Origin: Saprospiraceae bacterium
Lineage (GTDB): Bacteria; Bacteroidota; Bacteroidia; Chitinophagales; Saprospiraceae
DNA length: 33,065 nucleotides
Assembly: GCA_019634275.1 (NCBI GenBank)
Contig: JAHQVP010000220.1
Span: forward strand, 1-33,065
Reading direction: 5' to 3'
Positions 1-7,093 of this stretch are shown here, in pieces. Each line of letters opens with the position of its first letter. Position 1 is the first letter of the stretch. Position numbers and translations under genes: made by a program. Below the pieces are notes generated by a model, which was given only the letters and a program-made list of their open reading frames with translations, was not told the origin of the DNA and searched no databases.

Positions 1-420
1 CGTATAGAACAGGAAGGCGAATATACCCTTGAAGTCGATGGAGAAAAATTCGTTTTGTCGCTTGATGATTTTGTAATTACTTCCGAGGACATTCCGGGAT
101 GGCAGGTTGTAAGTGATGATGGTATTACCGTTGCATTGGACCTTAGCCTCACGGATGCGTTAATCCACGAGGGCATGGCCCGAGAATTGATCAATCGCAT
201 TCAAAATCAACGTAAGTCTCAGGGCTTTGAAGTGACAGATCGCATCAACATTAAGCTACAGTCCTCACCTGCGGTAGAACAATCAATTGCTCACTTTAAG
301 GATTACATCTGCCAAGAAGTACTGGCAGACGAAATAGCAATAGAGGAAGATGTTGACGGAGAGGTCGTCACCTTGACGGAAGACACTTCTCTACGCATCT
401 CGCTGGAGCTCGTTTCATGA
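1..420 (+). CDS. ileS: Isoleucyl-tRNA synthetase, C-terminal end (partial)
   Basis: The reading frame is open from the first base and stops at TGA 418-420, so this is the last 139 codons of a longer gene. The segment IHEGMARELINRIQNQRK followed by a basic, then acidic, beta-rich tail is the C-terminal DUF5915 region of the long IleRS type found in Bacteroidota and eukaryotes. IleRS charges tRNA-Ile in the cytoplasm. The catalytic core (HIGH, KMSKS) lies outside the window, so the assignment rests on this tail only. The stop lies tail-to-tail with crcB: the two coding regions share six bases (415-420, TCATGA), leaving no room for a terminator between them. Confidence 0.88.
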   Translation, partial: RIEQEGEYTLEVDGEKFVLSLDDFVITSEDIPGWQVVSDDGITVALDLSLTDALIHEGMARELINRIQNQRKSQGFEVTDRINIKLQSSPAVEQSIAHFKDYICQEVLADEIAIEEDVDGEVVTLTEDTSLRISLELVS

Positions 421-783
421 AGAAACGACAAGTCGATAGCCTAGATAGAAACACAAAAGGCAGAGAACCACGCTGACTAAAACATTGGTCAGTGCCAGAA
501 TGACTTGTCCATCTTGCAAGAGTTGAAAATTCTCAGCAGTAAAGGTGGAGAACGTACTGAACCCGCCACAGAAGCCAATCATGCCGGCATATTTCCAGGC
601 GGCAGGCGCATCGGGTTTCAGCAACAAGAAGGCGGTCATCATGCCGAGTACGATGCAACTCAATCCATTAGCCAGCAGAGTAGCCCAGGGAAAATCAGCA
701 TCCACTTTTGCCAGTAAAGCAGCCAGTCCAAAACGACACAGGCTTCCTGTTCCTCCCCCTATAAAGATCCAAAGCCACTGCAT
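415..783 (-). CDS. crcB: CrcB/Fluc-type fluoride channel
   Basis: A 122-aa, four-helix membrane protein of the usual Fluc length. It shows the N-terminal GGGTGSLCRF (residues 9-18), the conserved pore-region Asn (N39, in LLANGLSCIVLG) and the signature GFCGGFSTFSTF (70-81). Fluc proteins form dual-topology dimers that export fluoride across the inner membrane. Its ATG shares one base with the stop of the upstream wecA-like gene (TGATG at 785-781), so the two are probably translationally coupled. No fluoride riboswitch can precede it, because there is no leader between the genes. The last 6 bp overlap the end of ileS on the other strand. Confidence 0.92.
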   Translation of the reverse strand: MQWLWIFIGGGTGSLCRFGLAALLAKVDADFPWATLLANGLSCIVLGMMTAFLLLKPDAPAAWKYAGMIGFCGGFSTFSTFTAENFQLLQDGQVILALTNVLVSVVLCLLCFYLGYRLVVSS

Positions 784-1838
784 CAGGAGGCCGATTTAGA
801 TTGCCGACGCTTGCGCACAATGCCCAGCACGAGTGTCCCCACCAATGCGATGGACAACACCAAGATGATAAGGCGCAGTGAGCCAATGTGACTCAATTGA
901 AACACCAATAAGATCATGAGGGCATTCATGGCTACCAACAAAGAGGTGGCCTGCATGTGACTTAGACCCGTATCGATGAGATAATGGTGTATATGTGTAC
1001 GATCCGGACTCAGCGGCGATTTGCCTCGAAAAATGCGCATCGCAAAGACACGTAAAGTGTCAAACAATGGCAGAATGAGTACGCCAATGGCCACTGCCGG
1101 TGCTGCAGGTACGACATAACCGCTGTTAATCGCTTCGTCTTGCAGCTCAATGAACTTAATCGCCAAAATTGAACAGATCAACCCCAGCAAGAGGGAGCCG
1201 GTATCCCCCATAAAAATGCGTGCAGGAGTCAGATTGTAGTTGAGAAAGGCCACTAGAGATCCACTGAGAGAAAAGGCCACGACGGCCAAAGCAACAAAAC
1301 CCGTCAGGTAGAACCACACGCCCAATACCATCGCAATAAGCAGTCCGATTCCAGCCGACAAGCCATTAATGCCATCAATTAGATTGAACGCATTTATGAT
1401 GACAAGGATGACAAAGATGGAGAAGGGTATGGCCACCTGGTCCGGTAAATCATAGATGCCGAAAATGCCGTATAGGCTGCTGATCTTCACGTTCGATTTG
1501 TACACCAAAATCGCCGCCGCGAAAAGTTCTCCAATCAACTTTTTCCAGGGAGCCATAGGCAAAATGTCGTCTTTGGCACCCAACAAGAAAATGATGATGA
1601 AAGCACAAAGTATATACTGCAGGTCTCCAAAAACATCAAACGGCGTCCACAGCACAATGGAGAAGATCACCCCTGCAAAAATGCCAATGCCGCCCAGTGA
1701 CGGGGTAGGAATCTCATGCGATCTGCGCTCACCAGGTACGTCTACCAAATTCTTCTTCGCCGCGATATTTATGATGGATGGGATGGCAAAGAATGTCAAG
1801 GTAAATGCAGTAATGAAACTGAGTATGACATCGTACAT
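783..1838 (-). CDS. WecA/TagO-like undecaprenyl-phosphate sugar-1-phosphate transferase
   Basis: A 351-aa polytopic protein of the MraY/WecA (glycosyltransferase family 4) superfamily, which transfers a HexNAc-1-phosphate from a UDP-sugar to undecaprenyl phosphate at the cytoplasmic face of the inner membrane, starting O-antigen, capsule or similar glycans. Visible motifs are the N-terminal GERRSHEIPTPSLGGIGI, the Asp pair in LGAKDDI (about 90-91), NAFNLIDGINGL (149-160), FMGDTGSLLLG (from about 209) and the HIHH loop (about 282-286) typical of WecA rather than MraY. The ATG at 1838 is chosen; an in-frame TTG at 1844 would add only two residues. The exact sugar cannot be told from sequence. 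It is upstream of and coupled to crcB. Confidence 0.88.
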   Translation of the reverse strand: MYDVILSFITAFTLTFFAIPSIINIAAKKNLVDVPGERRSHEIPTPSLGGIGIFAGVIFSIVLWTPFDVFGDLQYILCAFIIIFLLGAKDDILPMAPWKKLIGELFAAAILVYKSNVKISSLYGIFGIYDLPDQVAIPFSIFVILVIINAFNLIDGINGLSAGIGLLIAMVLGVWFYLTGFVALAVVAFSLSGSLVAFLNYNLTPARIFMGDTGSLLLGLICSILAIKFIELQDEAINSGYVVPAAPAVAIGVLILPLFDTLRVFAMRIFRGKSPLSPDRTHIHHYLIDTGLSHMQATSLLVAMNALMILLVFQLSHIGSLRLIILVLSIALVGTLVLGIVRKRRQSKSAS

Positions 1839-1907
1839 ACCCAAAAGTAGCCAATGTTCCGCTTGCTACGACCGAGGTGCAGCTGTTATTCCTGTATTCC
1901 AGCTGGA

Positions 1908-2618
1908 CTACTCCCGCCTTTCTGCCAGTTCGAGTGTAAAATCAAATGCCAGCGGCCGACCATCCACCTCCACCAGAAGTGTGGCAGAACCGGCTGCAAT
2001 CGGATTGGTAAAGAGGAGATCCCAGCTCTGCTCCTCGCCCGGGGCAATCGTAGTGGTGTCCATCACCCAATCTTCCACATAAAGGATTTGATCATCTATA
2101 TCCCCTTCTGCGAGGGTAAAGGATCGTTGTTCGCCAACAATGCCGGCAGTTGCTTCGGCTGCATAAAAGATCCGATCTGCCGTCGAAAAAGAACCAGGAT
2201 CAACAGCCATTGCCACCACTCCGATGCCGACCCCAATGGCGGATAACACCCCTTGTGTTCGCTTTTCTTTGCGAAGAATAACTTTCTCGTCCTCCAAATG
2301 ATCCAACAATCGATCCTTATTGACGGCTGGCAGCCTATGGGATCTGGCTTCATCCTCGTCTTCAACTACAAGCATAACGTCCTCTGCAGAGATAAACAAT
2401 TCGTCATTTGAGCCATTGTTCACATCCAATTCAAAGACAAGATGATCACCTGCATCCAATCCATAGCGGGCGGTCAGTACCACACTGTCCTCATTAACGG
2501 ATTGATCCATTGGCCCGACTGCGACCACCTCGGTAAAAGTGGGTGTACAAGACCCGAAACCCATCAGAAGGCAGATAAAAGCACAAAGCGATTTGATGCA
2601 GGTATGCAGTGAGATCAT
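1908..2618 (-). CDS. Uncharacterised lipoprotein, 236 aa
   Basis: I do not recognise the family. The N-terminus has a hydrophobic stretch ending in a lipobox-like GFGSC, so a lipid-modified Cys at about residue 24 and envelope location are likely. The mature part is acidic and looks beta-rich at both ends. Between them lies a basic stretch (ILRKEKRTQG) followed by a Gly/Val/Ala-rich hydrophobic segment of about 20 residues (VLSAIGVGIGVVAMAV), which could insert into a membrane or be a buried helix. It follows the 175-aa lipoprotein gene after an 83-bp spacer and precedes the wecA-like gene by about 70 bp on the same strand. Confidence 0.72.
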   Translation of the reverse strand: MISLHTCIKSLCAFICLLMGFGSCTPTFTEVVAVGPMDQSVNEDSVVLTARYGLDAGDHLVFELDVNNGSNDELFISAEDVMLVVEDEDEARSHRLPAVNKDRLLDHLEDEKVILRKEKRTQGVLSAIGVGIGVVAMAVDPGSFSTADRIFYAAEATAGIVGEQRSFTLAEGDIDDQILYVEDWVMDTTTIAPGEEQSWDLLFTNPIAAGSATLLVEVDGRPLAFDFTLELAERRE

Positions 2619-2666
2619 ATTCTAAAATTGAGAAAGTCGGGTGCAATCACGCAAAACAGTCCGGTC

Positions 2667-2681
2667 TTTAGCACAAACTTA
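2667..2681 (-). promoter_or_regulatory. Candidate -7 element for the 236-aa lipoprotein gene
   Basis: On the minus strand TAAGTTTG (2681-2674) is a perfect match to the Bacteroidota -7 consensus TAnnTTTG. Initiation would fall near 2667, giving a leader of about 49 nt. No clear -33 TTG is present at the expected distance. The element lies inside a loop closed by a 7-bp inverted repeat (AAGTCGG / CCGACTT) in the same spacer. Weak to moderate support. Confidence 0.3.
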
Positions 2682-2701
2682 ACGTCCGACTTAAGAAGGC
2701 G

Positions 2702-3229
2702 TTACTCTTCTAAAATCTCTTGCAAACGATCGGCCCATGACTCAATATCTCGTCCAATCTCTTCAAAGAGAGACTCGATCTGGCCTTCATTTCTCTCTAG
2801 AAAATCTTCCAGTTTTCTGCCCGTTTCCTCAAAAACAGCTTCTAGATTTTCTACGACCTCCTCACTGATGATTTCTCCTTGTTCGGCAAACGCCTCGGCA
2901 ATTTCGTCACCGTAGCGATCTGAGTAGTAGGACAAAGTCCCCATCCAGAATTTGGAGCGCTCTGATTTAGTCATCTCTTCCTCGTAAGCGGGATAGCACT
3001 CATCGATAAAGAGGCGAAACCGCTTATCGAAGGCCTTCCACCGCTTATCGTCTGATTCGTAGTCTAATTCGTCTACCTTCTCGATGAAGTTTTCAAATTG
3101 ATTTTGAAAACTGCTCGCGGATCCACCACAGGCTACCTCGGTACATGAAGCAGAACTCAGCATAAGACATCCCACAATGCCCACTCCACACAACAAGTTT
3201 TTCATCGAACGAATAGGTTGGTCCTTCAT
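2702..3229 (-). CDS. Uncharacterised acidic helical lipoprotein
   Basis: A 175-aa protein with a hydrophobic N-terminus ending in LSSASC, a lipobox, so it is probably an envelope lipoprotein. The mature region is very acidic and predicted helical, with a long Glu-rich C-terminal part (ISEEVVENLEAVFEETGR, then LEDFLERNEGQIESLFEEIG) whose spacing suggests amphipathic or coiled-coil helices. It resembles small Bacteroidota lipoproteins of the DUF6565 sort, but I assign no function. The start may be ATG 3229 or ATG 3205 (residue 9, MKNLL), which gives a more ordinary signal peptide. A GTTGAC/GTCAAC inverted repeat sits just upstream (3235-3264). Confidence 0.7.
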   Translation of the reverse strand: MKDQPIRSMKNLLCGVGIVGCLMLSSASCTEVACGGSASSFQNQFENFIEKVDELDYESDDKRWKAFDKRFRLFIDECYPAYEEEMTKSERSKFWMGTLSYYSDRYGDEIAEAFAEQGEIISEEVVENLEAVFEETGRKLEDFLERNEGQIESLFEEIGRDIESWADRLQEILEE

Positions 3230-3360
3230 AATGTGTTGACTTTTTTGTGATCTGTCTTGTCAACCTAATCCACCTACAGAACGATCCGCAGCAGGTGAGG
3301 ATTTCGACTAAAACGACCATTGACTAGATGAGCAAAGCATTCCCGGCGTCGCGTCGAGGA

Positions 3361-4050
3361 CTACTTGCTGTTCAAAGACCAGTCGTACTCGGCGTACGAT
3401 AGAGAACCGGGCGAAGTACCGGTATACTTCTTAATGAAAGAACCTACATCCCCGAAATCCGCAGCATACCATTCGAAAATCTTGGACACCTTCGAGCCTC
3501 CCGAGGAAATCGTATTGAAGTTCTTATCCATTAAAAAGGTCTTTGTGAGGCGCTCCAACTCTGATTCAACATTGGTGGCAGTAAAGGCCTTAGAGGACAA
3601 TGATGGACAAGATCGGGCCGCACAGTTGATGCCAAAATGTACCCGTGCATCACCAAAGCCTTTGATCAAGATCTCCTTCTCGATTTGATTTAAGGTATAT
3701 GAATCTGAGCCTAAAGTAATCCAGGCAACATCCCACGGATTTCCACCATGCAGATCCATGATCGAGCCCACGGGATGGTTGTCCAAGATCAACTTCAAGG
3801 TAAAGGCATTATAGGCGTTCATCCAATATGCCTTTGCAGAAGCGGACCGATCAGTCGCTGACGGCGGATGAGCAGCCAGCTGTTCGCAGTAGGTCTCCAA
3901 ACTTGCTGCCGATGACTTCAGGCCAGCATAGTCGACTCCTGCGGACGAAACATATTTTCCAAGCAATGCATCAAAAGACTGATGATCAACCTGAGCATGC
4001 ATGACGGCATTGGCACCAAGGATAAATAAAAGGACTATTAAGTTTTTCAT
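3361..4050 (-). CDS. DUF547 family secreted protein
   Basis: A 229-aa protein with a cleavable signal peptide (MKNLIVLLFILGANAVMHAQ). The DUF547 signatures are clear: AYWMNAYNAFTLKLIL starting near residue 74, and VHFGINCAARSCPSL (137-151) with the conserved HFG..C...SCP residues, then SKIFEWYAADFG near the C-terminus. DUF547 proteins are widespread in bacteria and plants; the Asn/His/Cys pattern is reminiscent of a papain/transglutaminase-like fold, but the activity is not established. It probably acts in the periplasm. A candidate promoter lies 36-73 bp upstream, so it is likely transcribed on its own. Confidence 0.88.
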   Translation of the reverse strand: MKNLIVLLFILGANAVMHAQVDHQSFDALLGKYVSSAGVDYAGLKSSAASLETYCEQLAAHPPSATDRSASAKAYWMNAYNAFTLKLILDNHPVGSIMDLHGGNPWDVAWITLGSDSYTLNQIEKEILIKGFGDARVHFGINCAARSCPSLSSKAFTATNVESELERLTKTFLMDKNFNTISSGGSKVSKIFEWYAADFGDVGSFIKKYTGTSPGSLSYAEYDWSLNSK

Positions 4051-4085
4051 TTTGTTGAGCTAGGATCTTTACGATAAATATCTCC

Positions 4086-4123
4086 AAAAACTCAAACGTC
4101 AGAAAGCCTAAAGTGGTGCCAAA
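4086..4123 (-). promoter_or_regulatory. Candidate promoter of the DUF547 gene
   Basis: Reading on the minus strand, TTTG (4123-4120) is followed after exactly 19 nt by GACGTTTG (4100-4093). This fits the Bacteroidota primary sigma pattern TTG-N19-TAnnTTTG with a T-to-G change at the first -7 base. Initiation near 4086 would give a 36-nt leader. The -33 element overlaps the T-tract of the terminator of the preceding DUF2807 gene. Confidence 0.45.
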
Positions 4124-4147
4124 GAAAAAGTTAACGCCCATGGCGTC
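4121..4147 (-). terminator. Rho-independent terminator of the DUF2807 gene
   Basis: Directly after the DUF2807 stop codon the minus strand folds into a 5-bp GC-rich stem (ACGCC/GGCGT, loop ATG, extendable by a G-T pair), followed by AACTTTTTCTTT. The short stem plus T-rich tail is a plausible intrinsic terminator. Confidence 0.5.
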
Positions 4148-4152
4148 CTGGA

Positions 4153-4866
4153 TCAGCGCATATGGATATCACTGGCTCCCGAAGAATGCTTCCTCACGTG
4201 CTTAGGATTGCCGTAGATAAACACATCGCTGGCGCCAGATGCAGAGACATCCAAATCGCCATTCACTGTGATGTGGGTGTCCGAGCCTCCAGACGCACTA
4301 ATGATGCACTCCTCAGTAACTTGTAGTCGACGTGCTTCGATATCGCTACCGCCGCTGGCGTCAATCCTGATCTCACGCACGGATCCTCCAAGATCCAAGT
4401 CTGCTCCCCCGGAGCCATTGCACTCCATGGCATTGTAGCGTACTTCCAACTCGATATCACTTCCTCCGGAAGATTCTATCTCCAGAAAGTCGCCTTCGAT
4501 GGTTCCCTTTGCGATGACATCAGACCCTCCAGAAGCCTTCAGTGCTTCTAAATCCCGAAAGGTTGCGTATACCACGATTTGACCCGTATTCTTGCCCCAA
4601 TTCCAGTTGGATCGGGTATTCTTCTTCATTCTAATTCTTAGAGTCCCTCCGCTCACTTCGGTCACAATGTTGTCCATGTCCTTCTCCCTTGCTTCTACTC
4701 GTACTTCGTGGCCATTTCCCTGTGTCATCTGCAGATCTATGCCTCCTCCTACCTCGATTGCATCAAAGCTTCCTACGTTTCTATCTTCTTTAACAACTTG
4801 TGCTTGCACACCCAGGGCAAGGTTACAGAGTGCAGCCAAAATCAGTATGCTTTTTACTTGGTTCAT
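4153..4866 (-). CDS. DUF2807 (GIN domain) auto-transporter-adhesin-like protein
   Basis: The chosen ATG (4866) gives a 237-aa protein beginning MNQVKSILIL with a signal peptide cleaved near residue 22 (VQAQ). The frame is open further upstream to 5025, but those residues are not signal-like. The start of the mature protein (VVKEDRNVGSFDAIEVGGGID) is the DUF2807 opening. It carries seven copies of S-G-[GA]-[SA]-D at residues 112, 133, 152, 171, 192, 210 and 229, a spacing of 18-21 residues that matches the rungs of a right-handed beta-helix. Such proteins are abundant in Bacteroidota and are thought to be surface or periplasmic beta-solenoids; function is unknown. It is divergent from the MATE gene. 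Confidence 0.85.
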   Translation of the reverse strand: MNQVKSILILAALCNLALGVQAQVVKEDRNVGSFDAIEVGGGIDLQMTQGNGHEVRVEAREKDMDNIVTEVSGGTLRIRMKKNTRSNWNWGKNTGQIVVYATFRDLEALKASGGSDVIAKGTIEGDFLEIESSGGSDIELEVRYNAMECNGSGGADLDLGGSVREIRIDASGGSDIEARRLQVTEECIISASGGSDTHITVNGDLDVSASGASDVFIYGNPKHVRKHSSGASDIHMR

Positions 4867-4965
4867 TATGATTCTATTTAAAGGTAGAGACGAGGGTAGG
4901 AAGCGAAAGGTTGCAAATTGAACAATTTTTGTATCCTTACGCCCGCAAGAGGTATTGCGCCATGA

Positions 4966-5060
4966 AGTAAGTAAATAAATCCGACCAGACAATTGATTGC
5001 ATCCACGAGGTGGACAGCAGGACATTGCAGTCTATTTATTTCTCTCACTATTTACTTACT
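4966..5060. promoter_or_regulatory. Inverted repeat in the DUF2807-MATE divergent region
   Basis: An 11-bp perfect inverted repeat, AGTAAGTAAAT at 4966-4976 and ATTTACTTACT at 5050-5060, lies upstream of the MATE start, with the short arms AATAAAT (4974-4980) and ATTTATT (5034-5040) nested inside. It could be two half-sites for a regulator or a foldable leader. No regulator gene is adjacent, so its role is inference only. Confidence 0.3.
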
Positions 5061-5065
5061 ACTCC

Positions 5066-6451
5066 ATGAAAAAATATATTGACTTATTCATCCAGGCCGT
5101 CCGTGGGGATGAGAAAGAATTTACAACGGGCAGCGTAAAAAGAGCCATCTTTCTGCTCTCTGTGCCCATGATCCTGGAGATGATTATGGAGGCGCTTTTT
5201 GCCGTGGTCGACGTCTTTTTTGTTTCTAAAGTGAGCGTCAATGCGGTGGCCACCGTGGGCCTTACCGAATCGGTAATCACCATTGTCTACTCGATTGCCA
5301 TTGGTCTGAGCATGGCGGCTGCCGCGATGGTTTCTCGACGCACGGGAGAGGGAGACAAGGAAGGGGCAGCCATCTCGGCTGTACAGGCCCTGATTATTGC
5401 AGTGGGATTCTCTCTGGTGATATCGGTAGCGGGATTCTTCTTTGCTCCCGATATACTGAGACTCATGGGGGGCAGCGAGGAGTTGATCAATGAGGGTGTA
5501 TGGTACACCCGCATTCTTTTCAGCACCAACTTTGTCATCATGCTGTTGTTCTTGCTCAATGCGATCTTTCGAGGTGCGGGAGATGCCGCAATCGCCATGC
5601 GATCTTTGTGGATAGCAAACGGCATCAACATCATTCTGGATCCATGCCTGATCTTTGGCTGGGGTCCTTTTCCGGAACTGGGACTGGCCGGTGCCGCAGT
5701 AGCCACCAGCATTGGTCGAGGTGTGGGTGTGGCATATCAGTTGCACATCCTTATCAGGGGCAACAACATCATCAAGATCACCCGTCAACACCTAAAAGTT
5801 GTGTGGTCGATCATCAAGCGATTACTCTCTGTATCAATCGGCGGCATGGGCCAGTACTTCATTGCCTCTTCCAGTTGGATCTTCCTCATGAGAATTATAT
5901 CAGAATTCGGCGAACCTGCCATTGCCGGATATACCATTTCCATCCGCCTGATCATTTTTGCCATCCTGCCCGGCTGGGGAATGGCCAATGCTGCCGCCAC
6001 GTTGGTAGGGCAAAACCTCGGCGCTGGACAACCACAACGTGCAGAGGAGTCTGTCTGGAAGTCATCTTTCTACACGATGCTTTTCCTTCTTTTTGTCTCC
6101 ATTGCTTATTTCCTGTTTGCACATCCGATTGCGTCCATCTTTCATGACGATCCCATCGTCCTCGATTTTGCGGTCAAGAGCCTGCGCATCATCAGCATTG
6201 GCTATGTGGCTTTTGCCTACGGCATGGTTGTAGGCCAAGCTTTCAATGGTGCAGGAGACACTAAGACACCAACGATAATCAATTTTATCTGTTTTTGGCT
6301 TCTGCAAATTCCACTTGCTTACCTGATGGGTCTGCATTGGAAACTGGGCGCTCCTGGGGTCTTTTGGGCCATCGCCATCAGCGAAAGCTTCCTAGCCGTA
6401 CTGGCAGTGCTCATCTTTCGTCGTGGAAAATGGAAAACCACTAAGATCTAG
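5066..6451 (+). CDS. MATE family multidrug/cation exporter
   Basis: From ATG 5066 the product is 461 aa (MKKYIDLFIQAVRGDEKEF...), the usual length for a 12-helix MATE transporter. The frame is open from 4997, but the extra residues are not conserved-looking. The N-lobe begins with LSVPMILEMIMEALFAVVDVFFVSK and the C-lobe repeats the pattern at ISIGGMGQYFIASSSWIFLMRII. Gly-rich loops (FRGAGDAAIAMRS; FNGAGDTKTPT) and LAGAAVATSIGRGVG are typical. MATE proteins expel drugs or metabolites across the inner membrane in exchange for Na+ or H+. The substrate cannot be predicted. A hairpin terminator follows the stop. Confidence 0.93.
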   Translation: MKKYIDLFIQAVRGDEKEFTTGSVKRAIFLLSVPMILEMIMEALFAVVDVFFVSKVSVNAVATVGLTESVITIVYSIAIGLSMAAAAMVSRRTGEGDKEGAAISAVQALIIAVGFSLVISVAGFFFAPDILRLMGGSEELINEGVWYTRILFSTNFVIMLLFLLNAIFRGAGDAAIAMRSLWIANGINIILDPCLIFGWGPFPELGLAGAAVATSIGRGVGVAYQLHILIRGNNIIKITRQHLKVVWSIIKRLLSVSIGGMGQYFIASSSWIFLMRIISEFGEPAIAGYTISIRLIIFAILPGWGMANAAATLVGQNLGAGQPQRAEESVWKSSFYTMLFLLFVSIAYFLFAHPIASIFHDDPIVLDFAVKSLRIISIGYVAFAYGMVVGQAFNGAGDTKTPTIINFICFWLLQIPLAYLMGLHWKLGAPGVFWAIAISESFLAVLAVLIFRRGKWKTTKI

Positions 6452-6459
6452 ACACTTAG

Positions 6460-6481
6460 CGTTGTCCGAAAAGAGACAACG
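6460..6481 (+). terminator. Hairpin terminator after the MATE gene
   Basis: CGTTGTC (6460-6466) and GACAACG (6475-6481) form a perfect 7-bp stem with an 8-nt loop, nine bases after the MATE stop. It is followed by TCAATTTTAG, a weak T-tract. It separates the MATE gene from the reductase gene. Confidence 0.5.
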
Positions 6482-6529
6482 TCAATTTTAGAGCCTAGCA
6501 GTTATTATTTCACTTAAACAAAGTAGCCC

Positions 6530-7060
6530 ATGCGAAGGATAGATTATTACGTAGCCACCTCTTTGGATGGCTATATATGTGGACCAGCGGAAGACGTAAG
6601 CCAGTTCTCCCAAGGGGGATCCGGCGTAGATAGATACCTAGCCGATCTGTCGATGTACGATGCCGTGTTCATGGGCCGCAAGACCTACGAATTTGGCTAT
6701 AAATATGGTCTGCAACCAGGCAGTAAAGCCTATCCGCATATGGAGCACTTTATCTTCTCGTCCAACCTGGAACTAGAAAATGCAGCGCCTGGCATCCATG
6801 TTTGCGACCTGCAGGTTGAAACCATAGAAACCATCCGGAAAAGGTCAGGTGGTCCCATCTATTTGTGTGGAGGAGGGCTTTTTGCCCATTGGATGCTCGA
6901 ACACAGGATGATTGATCGCATCATTCTGAAACTCAATCCGATCCTCTTAGGAGCTGGAACTCGACTTTTTGAGGGCAGTGCAGCGGCCCAGTTGGAAATG
7001 AGAGAATACCAGGCCTTTGAAGACATTCACATCCACACCTATCAGGTGATTTATCCATAA
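6530..7060 (+). CDS. DHFR-like / RibD C-terminal domain reductase
   Basis: A 176-aa single-domain protein of the RibD_C/dihydrofolate reductase-like superfamily (YwjB/YyaP type). It begins IDYYVATSLDGYI, has the FMGRKTYE cofactor-region motif (about 47-54), YLCGGG (111-116) for nicotinamide-nucleotide binding, and PILLGAGTRLF (137-147). The family reduces unknown substrates with NAD(P)H; it lacks the deaminase half of RibD and is unlikely to be the housekeeping folate or riboflavin enzyme. It stands alone between a terminator and the convergent CNNM gene, 33 bp away. Confidence 0.88.
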   Translation: MRRIDYYVATSLDGYICGPAEDVSQFSQGGSGVDRYLADLSMYDAVFMGRKTYEFGYKYGLQPGSKAYPHMEHFIFSSNLELENAAPGIHVCDLQVETIETIRKRSGGPIYLCGGGLFAHWMLEHRMIDRIILKLNPILLGAGTRLFEGSAAAQLEMREYQAFEDIHIHTYQVIYP

Positions 7061-7093
7061 AGAGTTGATTCTGACAGGATGGGTGCTGCTCGC

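Noticed and set aside
1841-1853. TACTTTTG, a perfect -7 match, just before the wecA-like start
   Set aside because: It would place transcription initiation at or inside the start codon, and no TTG lies 17-23 nt upstream.
2619-2701. Terminator formed by AAGTCGG/CCGACTT
   Set aside because: The 42-nt loop and interrupted T-tail make it weak, and a candidate promoter lies inside the loop.
5084-5791. Minus-strand ORF opposite the MATE gene
   Set aside because: Its His/Asp/Gln-rich composition is typical of an antisense frame of a membrane protein.
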